64,000 bases of DNA, taken from positions 3,100,753 through 3,164,752 of the forward strand of contig NZ_LT896716.1 in assembly GCF_900187405.1 (NCBI RefSeq). Reading direction: 5' to 3'. Numbering within the stretch: position 1 is the stretch's first letter; each line of letters begins with the position of its first letter. This DNA is from Geobacter sp. DSM 9736 (lineage in GTDB: Bacteria; Desulfobacterota; Desulfuromonadia; Geobacterales; Geobacteraceae). Below the pieces are notes generated by a model. The model was not told the origin of the DNA and searched no databases. It saw only the letters and a list, made by a program, of their open reading frames with translations. This document shows positions 33,838 to 42,588 of this stretch, one piece after another. The position numbers and the translations under genes were made by a program.

Positions 33838-35374
33838 AGTCTTCCTGGGTTACCCGCAGAACTTCCTCGATGGTTGTGATGCCGGCGGCGGCTTTGGCAA
33901 GGCCGTCTTCACGCAGCGTCCGCATTCCCCGGGAAATGGCGTACTCCTTGATCGTGCCGGCAGGAGCGTGCTTGATTACCATTGAACAGACCTCCGCGTC
34001 CACCAGCAGGAGCTCATAGATGCCGATCCGCCCGACACTCCCGAGTCCGAAGCAGCGGTCGCAGCCGCGGCCCCGGTAGAGGAGGGGAGGAAGCTCGATC
34101 CCCGCGTATTCGCGTTCGGGGCGGTACTCCTCCTTGCAGTGGGGGCAGATCACCCGCACGAGGCGCTGTGCGAGGACTGCCGAAAGCGTGGAGGCAACCA
34201 TGAAGGGCTCGATCCCCATGTCGATCAGACGGGTCACGGCGGTAGCGGAGTCGTTTGTGTGGAGGGTGGAGAGGACGAGATGACCTGTGAGGCTCGCCTG
34301 CATGGCTATTTCGGCGGTTTCAACGTCGCGAATCTCACCGACCATTATGATATCCGGGTCCTGCCGCAGAATCGACCGGAGCCCGCTGGCGAAGGTGAGA
34401 TCTATCTTCGCATTCACCTGGATCTGCCCGACCCCCTTCAGCTGGTACTCTATCGGGTCCTCGATGGTGATTATGTTCTTGTCGGGGGAGTTGAGCTTGG
34501 TGAGCGCAGCGTAGAGGGTGGTCGTCTTTCCGCTGCCGGTGGGGCCTGTGACGAGAATGATCCCGTTGCTGCGGGCCAGGAGGCGGTCCATAACCGTTAC
34601 GTCACGCTCGGAAAGGCCGATGTCCGAAAGGGAAATGACCCCTTTCTGCTTGTCAAGCAGACGGAGCACCACCCTCTCACCGAAGAAAGTCGGGATGATG
34701 GAAACGCGGATGTCCACGTCCCGTCCCGCCACTATCACCCGGAACCTGCCATCCTGGGGGAGGCGCTTTTCCGCTATGTTGAGCCCGGACATGATCTTTA
34801 CGCGTGAAATGAGCGCTTCCTGTACCACCTTCGGCGGGGCGAGCATCTTGTAGAGGATGCCGTCGATGCGGAAACGCACCTCCAGCTCCCGCTCGAAAGG
34901 CTCGATGTGAATATCGCTGGCCCGCTCCTTCACTGCCTGGAAGAGGATCGAGTTTAGGAGGCGTATGACGGGGGCCTCGTCGGTCAGGTCGAGGAGGTCC
35001 CGAGGGTGGGTGAGCTCCGTGGCAATGGTGGAGAGATCTTCTCCCTGCAGCTCCTCCACCACTTCCTGGGCCGAGCCTGAAATGCGGGCATAGAGCCGGT
35101 TGATGGCGTCGAGGACCTCCTGCCGCGGCACGAGGACCGGCGCCACCGGCATCTCGAACACCCCCTTCACCTCGTCGAGGGCCAGGAGGTTAGCCGGGTC
35201 ACCAAGCGCCACTACCAGCCGGCCCTCCTCCTCCGCGAGGGGCAGGATGAGGTTGTTGCGGGCAAAGGCGAGGGGGAGCCGGCTCAGGAGTGCGGAGTCG
35301 ACCTGCCTGTCCTCGATCTCCTCCTGGAAGGGGAGGCCGAACCGTGCTGCTATTTCAGGAGTGGTTTCTGTCAT
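33818..35374 (-). CDS. gspE: Type II secretion ATPase GspE
   Basis: A 518-residue hexameric secretion ATPase. The N-terminal domain (FGLPFQEEIEDRQVDSALLS) binds GspL. Catalytic core: Walker A GPTGSGKTTTLYAAL, Asp box TIEDPIEYQLKGVGQIQVN, Walker B DIIMVGEIRDVETAEIA, His box TGHLVLSTLHTNDSA. The C-terminal four-Cys zinc site is CPHC and CDRC. It powers pseudopilus assembly. The ATG at 35374 lies two bases after the gspD stop. Confidence 0.96.
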   Translation of the reverse strand: MTETTPEIAARFGLPFQEEIEDRQVDSALLSRLPLAFARNNLILPLAEEEGRLVVALGDPANLLALDEVKGVFEMPVAPVLVPRQEVLDAINRLYARISGSAQEVVEELQGEDLSTIATELTHPRDLLDLTDEAPVIRLLNSILFQAVKERASDIHIEPFERELEVRFRIDGILYKMLAPPKVVQEALISRVKIMSGLNIAEKRLPQDGRFRVIVAGRDVDIRVSIIPTFFGERVVLRLLDKQKGVISLSDIGLSERDVTVMDRLLARSNGIILVTGPTGSGKTTTLYAALTKLNSPDKNIITIEDPIEYQLKGVGQIQVNAKIDLTFASGLRSILRQDPDIIMVGEIRDVETAEIAMQASLTGHLVLSTLHTNDSATAVTRLIDMGIEPFMVASTLSAVLAQRLVRVICPHCKEEYRPEREYAGIELPPLLYRGRGCDRCFGLGSVGRIGIYELLLVDAEVCSMVIKHAPAGTIKEYAISRGMRTLREDGLAKAAAGITTIEEVLRVTQEDYADLPL

Positions 35375-35376
35375 GG

Positions 35377-37305
35377 TTATCGGGCTGGCGGCGCGCTTAT
35401 GTTCTGCAGTTCCGTACCGAGGCTGAAAGGAGCATCGGTGGCAATGGCGGCCTTATTGAACTTTTCCCTCTGAATGTTCGAAACCTCTGCCATCTCCGCG
35501 GCACTCCTTATGATCCGGGGAGTCAGGACTATCATCAGGTTCGTTTTGTCGCGGGTGAAGTTTTTGTACTTGAAAAGATACCCTAGAAGCGGAATGTCCC
35601 CGAGGAGCGGAACCTTACTGATCGATTCCCGTTCTCTGTCCTGAATGAGACCTCCGATTACAACCATCTCATTGTCTTTCACGACTACAGAGGTCTTGGC
35701 CGATCTTTTGGTGGTGATGAGATCCGCTGCGCCCGTCGTAGTAGTGGGATTTACTGCCGAGATTTCCTGGTAGAGATCAAGCTTGACGTACTCCCCCTCG
35801 CTGATCTGAGGAGTGAGCTTGAGGCTGATCCCCGTGTCTTTCCGTTCAATCGACTGGAGAGTCGAGGTGGTCGAGACGGTGACGTTACCGCGGAAAGGGA
35901 CGTTTTCTCCTACGAATATTTCAGCCTCTTTATTGTCGGATGTGAGAATGTTTGGTGTCGAGAGGACGTTTACGGCACCGTTTGTTTCAAGTGCCCGCAA
36001 AATAGCGGCAAAATTGGCAGGAGTTTCGACCTGGGGGAAACTTACGACACTATTTGCGCTCGCTATTGTTTGAAGCACTGAGGTGAGCACACCCTGAGGA
36101 TCGTACTGGCCGAAGACACTGGCGTATTCCCCATCGGTTGCCGCACCGACCATTCCCCACTGCAGGCCCAGGTCTTTCAGCTTGTTCAAGGAGATCTCCG
36201 CGATCATAGCCTGAACGAACACCTGCCTCCGCCGCTTGTCCAGCTTCTGGATCACCTGCGACAGGTTCTGGTAATCGTTGGGTGAAGCCATGATGACGAG
36301 GGAGTTGGTCGCCTTGTCGGGGGTGATGGTGATCTTCCCCCCTTCGAAGGGTGACTGCTGTGGTGGCGCGGCTTGCCCCGGTTGCCCCTGCTGGGCTTGG
36401 GCAGCGGAGCCTTTGACCACTCCGTCGAGGACTTTGGCTACTTCGGTGGCGTCTGCATTTTCGAGATAGTAGACATTGACCTTGCTGCTGGTGGTGGGAG
36501 GGACGACATCGAGCATTGAGATGAGCTGTTTGATGTCCCCCTTGTCCCGGTCGCTGCCGAAGATGATGAGCGCGTTGAGCCTTGTATCGGGGACGACGAG
36601 GACGCCGGTTCCGGCTGATGCGGCTGCCCCTCCTGCCTGTCCTTGTCCTTTTCCTACAGCCTTCCCGCCGATCCAGTCGCGCACCACGTTCGCCACGGTT
36701 TCAGCTGTGGCGTTCTTCAGGAAGACCAATTCGGGTCCCTGGCGCGGCTGGTCTCCGTCGATCAGGTTCAGGATGCTGAGCACCTTGTTGGTGTTGAGGG
36801 CGGAGTCCACCAGGAGGATCATGTTGCCCGGCCCGAACGCGGAGATGTAACCATCCTTGGACACGACCGGCTGGAGGAAGGTTACGGCATCCGCTGCGGA
36901 TATGTTGTCGAGGGTAATTACCCGCGCAACATACGAATCGTTCACCGGCCCCCGTTCACGGTCGGTCAGGATCTTCGTCCCCGATTGCCGCGCTGCGGCG
37001 GTGGGGACGATCTTGTAGACGCGACCCGCCTGGATTACTGTGAATCCTTTCAGCTCCAGCACCGAGGTGAAAACGTTGAAGGCATCGTCAAGGGAGAGCT
37101 TTGCGGGGGAGAAAACGGATATCTTGCCTTTGACCCGGTCGTCCATGATGAAATTTCGCCCGGTGAGGTCGCTGATGAATTTCACCATTGTGGAGATGTC
37201 GACTTCGTTGAAGTTGAGCACCACCCCCTTCGATACTGCATGAGCTGGAGCGGACGTGATGCACACCAGGAGGGAAAGGACTATAGCTGCTACTCGAATA
37301 TTCAA
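35377..37305 (-). CDS. gspD: Type II secretion secretin GspD
   Basis: A 642-residue secretin. The TTG at 37305 is preferred (GGAGG five bases upstream, opening NIRVAAIVLSLLVCITSAPAHA as signal peptide); the frame also allows GTG at 37317. N0 domain: VVLNFNEVDISTMVKFISD. N1-N3 repeats follow, with a Gln/Pro-rich loop in N3 (QAQQGQPGQAAPPQQ). The secretin domain has VPFRGNVTVSTTSTLQSIE, then GLIQDRERESISKVPLLGDIP. It forms the outer membrane channel. No pilotin gene was recognised nearby. Confidence 0.95.
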   Translation of the reverse strand: MNIRVAAIVLSLLVCITSAPAHAVSKGVVLNFNEVDISTMVKFISDLTGRNFIMDDRVKGKISVFSPAKLSLDDAFNVFTSVLELKGFTVIQAGRVYKIVPTAAARQSGTKILTDRERGPVNDSYVARVITLDNISAADAVTFLQPVVSKDGYISAFGPGNMILLVDSALNTNKVLSILNLIDGDQPRQGPELVFLKNATAETVANVVRDWIGGKAVGKGQGQAGGAAASAGTGVLVVPDTRLNALIIFGSDRDKGDIKQLISMLDVVPPTTSSKVNVYYLENADATEVAKVLDGVVKGSAAQAQQGQPGQAAPPQQSPFEGGKITITPDKATNSLVIMASPNDYQNLSQVIQKLDKRRRQVFVQAMIAEISLNKLKDLGLQWGMVGAATDGEYASVFGQYDPQGVLTSVLQTIASANSVVSFPQVETPANFAAILRALETNGAVNVLSTPNILTSDNKEAEIFVGENVPFRGNVTVSTTSTLQSIERKDTGISLKLTPQISEGEYVKLDLYQEISAVNPTTTTGAADLITTKRSAKTSVVVKDNEMVVIGGLIQDRERESISKVPLLGDIPLLGYLFKYKNFTRDKTNLMIVLTPRIIRSAAEMAEVSNIQREKFNKAAIATDAPFSLGTELQNISAPPAR

Positions 37306-37317
37306 TTTAGCCTCCAC

Positions 37318-37413
37318 TGAGGTTTTCGTTCGCTTCGCTCAGGGTTCGAAAACACCGGTTGAACTGGTTGCTCCAGCCAGGGAGTACCTGGCTCCAGCCT
37401 CGCCAGTGACCTG
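37318..37413 (-). promoter_or_regulatory. Two hairpins between gspC and gspD
   Basis: Inverted repeat GTTTTCG (37322-37328) with CGAAAAC (37347-37353), and AGCCAGG (37375-37381) with CCTGGCT (37387-37393). They lie in the 108-bp gap within an otherwise near-contiguous operon. They may protect or attenuate the transcript and so alter gspC:gspD ratio; there is no U tract typical of a terminator. Confidence 0.45.
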
Positions 37414-38301
37414 TCAACGGATGTCATACGTGAAAGTTGCAGGCTGCCCGTCCCTTATCAGGTCGAGCTTGATCCGGCTCAAACCCTTAAGCGCCGCGAA
37501 AGACTGGATCGCCTTCTCCGGGGAGTCGATGGGGAAATCGTTTATGCGCAGAAGAACGTCGCCATTCTTGATGCCGATGGTTCCGAAGATGCCCTGAGGC
37601 TTTACCTCGGAGACACGGAAGCCCTCTACTTTGCCCTCTTTCACGCTAGGCAGAAGGCGCGCATCAGTCATTGCCTGGCCGATATTGTCGAGGGCGGCAT
37701 TGAGAGCCCGCTGGTCGATGACGTAACTGCCTGCCCCGATCTGTGAGGCCAGTCCTCCACCTGAACCTTGCGGCGGCGGGGGGGCGGAGGGCAATGCAGC
37801 TGCCTCTCCTGCTGCGGTGGGAGAATAGATCTTGACGCGCCTTCCGCCCGTTTCGATCTCCGCAGTTTCCTTCTGTACCGATGCCAGCGCCCCCATGTCG
37901 AAGACGGTGTCACCGAGGCGGAACACGCGCTCTTCCTTTGTTGATCTGCGCTGTATGAGCGCGAACGACTGCCGATAGGACCCGAGCACCGTTCCGAGGA
38001 GAAGCAGGTCGGATTCGATGGCACCGGCGGCCGGGGCCGCAGTGGCGGTCGCTGCTGCTGCCACTACAGGACTCAGCTTTCCCTGGGTGGCCTTGCCGAA
38101 CAGTCCCTTTTCGAGAATAGGGGAGTAGCTCGCGAGATCTTCCGGCGCTGAGGGTGCAGATACAGGCGCAGCGGCTTTTTTGCCAGTTTGGGGAAAGACT
38201 TTCCCCAGCCTGAAGGCGATCAGGTCGGAGGATATCTTGGCGACGCCGGCGGTGATGAGAAGCGCGAGGCCGATGTTGACTGGAACGATCCATCTCAGCA
38301 T
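37414..38301 (-). CDS. gspC: Type II secretion inner membrane protein GspC
   Basis: A 295-residue bitopic protein. Membrane helix near the N-terminus (VPVNIGLALLITAGVAKI), then the homology region (DLLLLGTVLGSYRQSFALIQ, EERVFRLGDTVFDMGAL) that contacts the secretin, and a C-terminal PDZ domain (GFRVSEVKPQGIFGTIGIKNGDVLLRINDFPI). First gene of the T2SS operon, divergent from mqnB. Confidence 0.94.
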   Translation of the reverse strand: MLRWIVPVNIGLALLITAGVAKISSDLIAFRLGKVFPQTGKKAAAPVSAPSAPEDLASYSPILEKGLFGKATQGKLSPVVAAAATATAAPAAGAIESDLLLLGTVLGSYRQSFALIQRRSTKEERVFRLGDTVFDMGALASVQKETAEIETGGRRVKIYSPTAAGEAAALPSAPPPPQGSGGGLASQIGAGSYVIDQRALNAALDNIGQAMTDARLLPSVKEGKVEGFRVSEVKPQGIFGTIGIKNGDVLLRINDFPIDSPEKAIQSFAALKGLSRIKLDLIRDGQPATFTYDIR

Positions 38302-38432
38302 GGAAGATCCTGATAAGAATTGGAAAACTGCCAGAATATATTAGATGCACCGGCGTTATGCAAGGGAAAATCGGGCCTTTAATGCTAGGTTACAGGCGCA
38401 CGTGCATTAGGTTTGTTTCGAATGCAGAAAGA

Positions 38433-38461
38433 TTGTTGCGACAGTTTCTGTGTGGTATTAT
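38433..38461 (+). promoter_or_regulatory. Sigma-70-like promoter for mqnB-mqnD
   Basis: TTGTTG (38433-38438), 17-bp spacer, TATTAT (38456-38461). Transcription would start near 38468, downstream of the longest frame's GTG at 38450, which supports the mqnB start at 38492. Confidence 0.5.
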
Positions 38462-38491
38462 TCCATTCCAATTTTCCTGAAAGGCACCCCT

Positions 38492-39214
38492 GTGGAACCT
38501 GTAATCATTACTGCCGCAACTGCCCGCGAGCTCGGGTTGCTCCTGCAAGCGGCCGAGGGCCGGACGGAGCGGCTTCCCGGAGGGTGGGAGTGCCGCGTCG
38601 GCACGATCCGAGGGAGGGATGTCGTTATTGCGGAAACGGGTCTGGGGAAGGTTAACACCGCCGGATGCATCGCGCAACTGCTCTCCCGGCATCCCTCAGC
38701 TCTCCTTGTCAACACGGGGTGCGGTGGCGCCTATCGGGGCAGTGGCCTCAGTGTCGGGGACATCGCGGTTGCCGATAGCGAAATTTACGCCGATGAAGGG
38801 GTACTTTCCAGGGAGGGCTGGCAGCCGCTTGATTGCATAGGAATACCGCTCTGGGCGGGGGAAGCCGAGCGCTGCTTCAACAGCTTCAGGCTCTCGTCCC
38901 GATCGGCTGAGGCTGCTGCCGATGCGGCAGCGGCGCTGGGATTTACCGTCAGGCGCGGACCCTTCGCGACTGTATCGGCATGCAGCGGAACCGATGAGCG
39001 AGGGGATGAACTCGAACGCCGCTTCGGAGTCATCTGTGAAAATATGGAAGGGGCTGCCGCTGCCCATCTCGCCGCCCGACATGGAGTCGCCTGCCTGGAG
39101 TTGCGCGGCATAAGCAACATGGTGGAAAATCGTGATCTTTCCCGCTGGGATATAGACATCGCCGTTGCCAACGTTCAAAAGGTGCTGCTGCGTTTGCTCG
39201 AAATGCCGGCGTGA
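38492..39214 (+). CDS. mqnB: Futalosine hydrolase
   Basis: A 240-residue nucleosidase of the phosphorylase/MTA-nucleosidase superfamily. It cleaves hypoxanthine from futalosine in the alternative menaquinone pathway. Motifs: ITAATAREL, AETGLGKVNTAGCIAQLL, LLVNTGCGGAYRGSGLSVGDI, then VSACSGTDERGDELE and CENMEGAAAAHLAARHGV (catalytic Glu in ENMEGA), and ELRGISNMVENRD. Start GTG at 38492, with AAAGG at good spacing. Next to mqnD, confirming the pathway. Confidence 0.93.
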   Translation: MEPVIITAATARELGLLLQAAEGRTERLPGGWECRVGTIRGRDVVIAETGLGKVNTAGCIAQLLSRHPSALLVNTGCGGAYRGSGLSVGDIAVADSEIYADEGVLSREGWQPLDCIGIPLWAGEAERCFNSFRLSSRSAEAAADAAAALGFTVRRGPFATVSACSGTDERGDELERRFGVICENMEGAAAAHLAARHGVACLELRGISNMVENRDLSRWDIDIAVANVQKVLLRLLEMPA

Positions 39215-39242
39215 TGCCGGTCGCACCATTACGGAGTAATGC

Positions 39243-40073
39243 ATGAATCCATTGACACTCGGGTATTCTCCCTGCCCCAATGATACGTTCATTTTTTACG
39301 CACTGGTGCACGGACTTGTGGAGGGGAAACTCAGTTTCAAAGAGCGACTTGAGGACGTGGAGACCCTGAACCGGCTGGTTTTGGCAGGAGAACTGGACGT
39401 GAGCAAGATATCGTACCATCTGCTCGGTTTTGTCCGGGAGGAGTACTGCCTCCTTCGGTCGGGAGGCGCTCTCGGCCGGGGCTGCGGTCCTCTCGTCATC
39501 GCGCGGGAACCGGGCTCGCCTTCCGCCCTTCGTGGCAGGAAAATCGCCGTTCCGGGACGATACACGACCGCCCTTCTTCTTCTGCGCCTCTTCGACCCGT
39601 GCCTGGACAACTTCATCGTGATGCCGTTCGACCGGATCATGGGGGCTGTCGCCGGGGGGGAGGCCGACGCCGGGCTCATCATACACGAATCCCGCTTCAC
39701 CTTTCAGGAACAGGGCCTTGTTCAGCTTCTCGACCTCGGGGAGTGGTGGGAGCGCGAGACGGGACAGCCGATACCTTTGGGAGGTATCGTCGCAAAGCGC
39801 TCACTGGGTAGTCCCACAGTCGATTCCATCGAAAGAGCGCTCGCTTTGAGCGTTGCCTACGCATCTGCCCATCCGGCCGCCGCCATAAGCTATATCCGCG
39901 CACACTCCCAGGAGATGAGCGATGAGGTCTGCGCGGCCCACATCGGACTTTACGTAAACAATTACTCCCATGATCTGGGGAGGGAAGGGGAGGCAGCCGT
40001 CTCTGCTCTCCTTTCTCGGGGTGAGAAGGCGGGACTTATCCCTCCAAGCGGGAAAAACCTGTTTGTTGCCTAG
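39243..40073 (+). CDS. mqnD: 1,4-dihydroxy-6-naphthoate synthase
   Basis: A 276-residue protein of the MqnA/MqnD periplasmic-binding-like fold. It converts cyclic de-hypoxanthine futalosine to 1,4-dihydroxy-6-naphthoate. Opening LTLGYSPCPNDTFIFYALVHG is the MqnD signature, followed by VSKISYHLLGFV, GCGPLVIAR, and ADAGLIIHESRFTFQEQGL with the His of the active site. GGAG is six bases before the ATG. It lies 28 bp after mqnB, one operon. Menaquinone is the quinone of Geobacter-type respiration. Confidence 0.95.
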   Translation: MNPLTLGYSPCPNDTFIFYALVHGLVEGKLSFKERLEDVETLNRLVLAGELDVSKISYHLLGFVREEYCLLRSGGALGRGCGPLVIAREPGSPSALRGRKIAVPGRYTTALLLLRLFDPCLDNFIVMPFDRIMGAVAGGEADAGLIIHESRFTFQEQGLVQLLDLGEWWERETGQPIPLGGIVAKRSLGSPTVDSIERALALSVAYASAHPAAAISYIRAHSQEMSDEVCAAHIGLYVNNYSHDLGREGEAAVSALLSRGEKAGLIPPSGKNLFVA

Positions 40074-40184
40074 TAGCAAATCAGGCAGCTCCTTTCGCCG
40101 GTCAGAATCCTCAAGCAGGTCTATCCGTTTCCGATAAGGAGCCATTGAACCCTCGACTATCGCTGCTGCCGCAAAGGAGCGCAT

Positions 40185-41822
40185 GTGACGGAAGGATGTC
40201 TGCGCATTCTGCTCGTCAGCCGGGATGAAGATGTCTACCGGCTGATAAGCGGGCTGCTTTTACAACTCGGCGACCACCTCTCCCTTGAATGGGAAGGGGA
40301 TTACCGGTCGGGGCTGCAGACCATTTCTGCTAAGGGGCACGACGTCTACCTGCTCGATTACCGTCTCGGGGATCAGACGGGACTTCAGTTGCTCAGGGAA
40401 GCTGTTTCGGCGGGGATCAGTGCGCCCTTCATAATAATGACCGAGACCCACGCGCGGGATGTGGATGAAGCCGCTATCAAGGCGGGGGCGGCGGATTACC
40501 TTATCAAGACGGAGCTGAACGCGTTTCTCCTGGATCGCTCGATCCGGTACGCCTTCGAGCGCAAGCGGGTCGAGGAGGCACTGCGGAGAAGCGAAGAGAG
40601 CCTCGCCAGGGCACAGCGGATCGCACGACTCGGAAACTGGGACTGGAACGTACAGACCAACGAGATGTTCTGGTCCGACGAGACCTACCGCATTCTCGGG
40701 CTCTACCCACGGGAAACTCCCGCCGCTTACGAGACCTTTCTGCGGGCGGTGCACCCGGAGGACCGAGGGCTCGTGAACCGCTCGGTTAACGAAGCGATCT
40801 ACATGCAGAAGGAATTGAGCATCGAACACCGCATTCTTCTTCCCTATGGTGGGGAGCGTATCGTGCATCAGCAGGGGGAGGTGACGCTGGATGCAGAGGG
40901 GGCGCCACTCAGGATGGTGGGAACTCTTCAAGACGTTACCGAAAGGCGACGTGTCGAGGATGCCCTGCACCAGATGGAAGAGAAATTCTCGAAGGCTTTT
41001 CAGGCGAGCCCCGACTGGATTGCCATGAGTAGCGCTTCGGACGGCAGATATCTGGAAGTGAACGATGCCTTTCTGAGTCTCACGGGCTATACCCGTGAAG
41101 AAGTCATCGGGAAGACTTCCATCGAGTTGGGAATATGGGCCGACCCGCCGGAACGCCTCCGGATGCTTAAGCTGCTGGACGAGCACGGCCTGGTGCGGAA
41201 TCTTGAGGTCCGCTTCAGAATGAGGTCCGGTGATATCAGGTGCATGCTCTGGTCGGCGGACGTAATCGATTTCAAGGGTGAGGCATGTCTCATCGCCGTT
41301 GCTCGGGATGTTACCGAACAGCGGGAGATGGAGGACGAGCTGGTGCGGAGCCAGGCGGCGCTCTTCAAAAAGCATGAGGAGTTGACGAAGCTCTTTCGGC
41401 TTGTGGAAGCAGGGAAGAAGGAGTGGGAGATGACCATGGACCATATGGGAAACATGGTCATCCTTGCTGACAGGGAGGGCAGGATCAGAAGGTGCAACAA
41501 GACGTTCAGGGACTTTGCCGGCCTTTCTTACAATCAGATAATAGGGAAGAACTGGGTGGAGTTGCTCCACGATTGCCATCTGATGACCGGCACGATCTAC
41601 CTGGAAAGTATGGAACTTTACCACGAGCCGACGGAAAGATGGTTCGTGCTTAACACGTATCCCTTCAGCGACAAGGAGATGCCGGAAGTCCAGGGTACCG
41701 TTATCACGGTTCACGATGCCACGGAGCTGAAAAGGTACAGCATTCAGCTTCAGAGGCTTAATCAGGAGGAACCCGGCATTGCTTCGAGCGAAGCGGGAAA
41801 CAGGATTTTTACTGGTGAATAG
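40185..41822 (+). CDS. Receiver-PAS-PAS-PAS signalling protein without visible output domain
   Basis: A 545-residue cytoplasmic protein starting at GTG with AAGGAG. Residues 1-125 form a CheY-like receiver with phosphoacceptor Asp in DVYLLDYRLGDQTG and KTELNAF near the switch Lys. Three PAS/PAC units follow: about 140-265 (WDWNVQTNEMFWSDETYRILG ... GTLQDVTERRR), 275-395 (YLEVNDAFLSLTGYTREEVIGKT) and 410-520 (MVILADREGRIRRCNKTFRDFAGL). The protein then ends with no kinase, GGDEF, EAL or DNA-binding domain. It could act by protein-protein contact, or its partner may lie elsewhere. No frameshift was evident near the end. Confidence 0.88.
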   Translation: MTEGCLRILLVSRDEDVYRLISGLLLQLGDHLSLEWEGDYRSGLQTISAKGHDVYLLDYRLGDQTGLQLLREAVSAGISAPFIIMTETHARDVDEAAIKAGAADYLIKTELNAFLLDRSIRYAFERKRVEEALRRSEESLARAQRIARLGNWDWNVQTNEMFWSDETYRILGLYPRETPAAYETFLRAVHPEDRGLVNRSVNEAIYMQKELSIEHRILLPYGGERIVHQQGEVTLDAEGAPLRMVGTLQDVTERRRVEDALHQMEEKFSKAFQASPDWIAMSSASDGRYLEVNDAFLSLTGYTREEVIGKTSIELGIWADPPERLRMLKLLDEHGLVRNLEVRFRMRSGDIRCMLWSADVIDFKGEACLIAVARDVTEQREMEDELVRSQAALFKKHEELTKLFRLVEAGKKEWEMTMDHMGNMVILADREGRIRRCNKTFRDFAGLSYNQIIGKNWVELLHDCHLMTGTIYLESMELYHEPTERWFVLNTYPFSDKEMPEVQGTVITVHDATELKRYSIQLQRLNQEEPGIASSEAGNRIFTGE

Positions 41823-41936
41823 CCGCCGGCATCGCTGAAACGGCTCGGGAAACGTGCACTACCTTTCTCCGCTGGTATGCTTTCATGGAGTGGGCGACCA
41901 TGTGATGGCTGGAGCTTTAATTAGGGGTCATTGTTC

Positions 41937-41965
41937 TTGACCGTGTCTATCTCGTGTGCTATATA
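41937..41965 (+). promoter_or_regulatory. Sigma-70-like promoter for rlpA-like gene
   Basis: TTGACC (41937-41942), 17-bp spacer, TATATA (41960-41965). The promoter overlaps the upstream ATG (41954) of the longest frame, so translation begins at 41993. Confidence 0.65.
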
Positions 41966-41992
41966 GCACCCTCGCCCAACAAGGAGGTGCGC

Positions 41993-42442
41993 ATGGCATC
42001 ACTGAGCCTGAGGGGCGCACTGGCGGTGACTTTCCTGGTCTGCCAGATGACCCTCCCGTTCAACACACTTCCCCTGCAGGCAGAAGAAATTCCCGCCGGA
42101 ACCGTTTCTAAAAGTTCCATAGCTGTTTCCGAAGGTCCCGAGGGGGTAGAGGGGATTGCCTCCTACTACGCCACGTACTACAACGGCAGAAGGACCAATT
42201 CGGGGGCACGCTACAACCCTGAGAAGATGACCGCCGCTCACCCCAGTCTCCCTCACGGGACGAAGGTAAAGGTCGTCAACATCGTCAACAAGAAGGAAGT
42301 CATCGTGACGATCAATGACCGGTGCAAGAAGAAAAAGAAGCCGTTCATAGATCTGTCCCGGGCAGCGGCGCGCCAGCTCGGCTTCTTGGGCAAAGGCATC
42401 GCGAAGGTGAGGATCATCCCTCTCGCAGGCGAGTCCTCCTGA
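41993..42442 (+). CDS. RlpA-like septal ring / rare lipoprotein A family protein
   Basis: A 149-residue secreted protein: signal peptide (about residues 1-30) followed by a double-psi beta-barrel (GIASYYATYYNGRRTNSGARYNPEKMTAAHPSLPHGTKVKVV ... VTINDRCKKKKKPFIDLSRAAARQLGF). The barrel keeps the Asp-Arg of the lytic-transglycosylase type. No SPOR domain and no lipobox Cys, so it is a short RlpA form acting on peptidoglycan in the periplasm. AAGGAGG precedes the ATG. Own promoter and terminator, so monocistronic. Confidence 0.9.
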   Translation: MASLSLRGALAVTFLVCQMTLPFNTLPLQAEEIPAGTVSKSSIAVSEGPEGVEGIASYYATYYNGRRTNSGARYNPEKMTAAHPSLPHGTKVKVVNIVNKKEVIVTINDRCKKKKKPFIDLSRAAARQLGFLGKGIAKVRIIPLAGESS

Positions 42443-42511
42443 CGTAGAAGGAGCAGCGATACACACTGCGACTGAACAGATTCTGCATTACAATTCAATG
42501 ATGGGCGAAAA

Positions 42512-42545
42512 GGAAAAGGCCGGATACCCGGCCTTTTCCTTTTTC
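42512..42545 (+). terminator. Rho-independent terminator after rlpA-like gene
   Basis: GGAAAAGGCCGG (42512-42523), loop ATAC, CCGGCCTTTTCC (42528-42539), TTTTT. The stem has A/T flanks on both sides, so it may also serve the convergent TPR gene. Confidence 0.9.
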
Positions 42546-42588
42546 GTCTTTGTGAGCGGCGTGGAAAATCTTCCGACTGCCGGGTTCA

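Noticed and set aside
26886-38301. Type IV pilus operon
   Set aside because: Order and proteins (GspC with PDZ, GspK, GspL, GspM, GspN) fit type II secretion; no PilT, PilQ or PilA.
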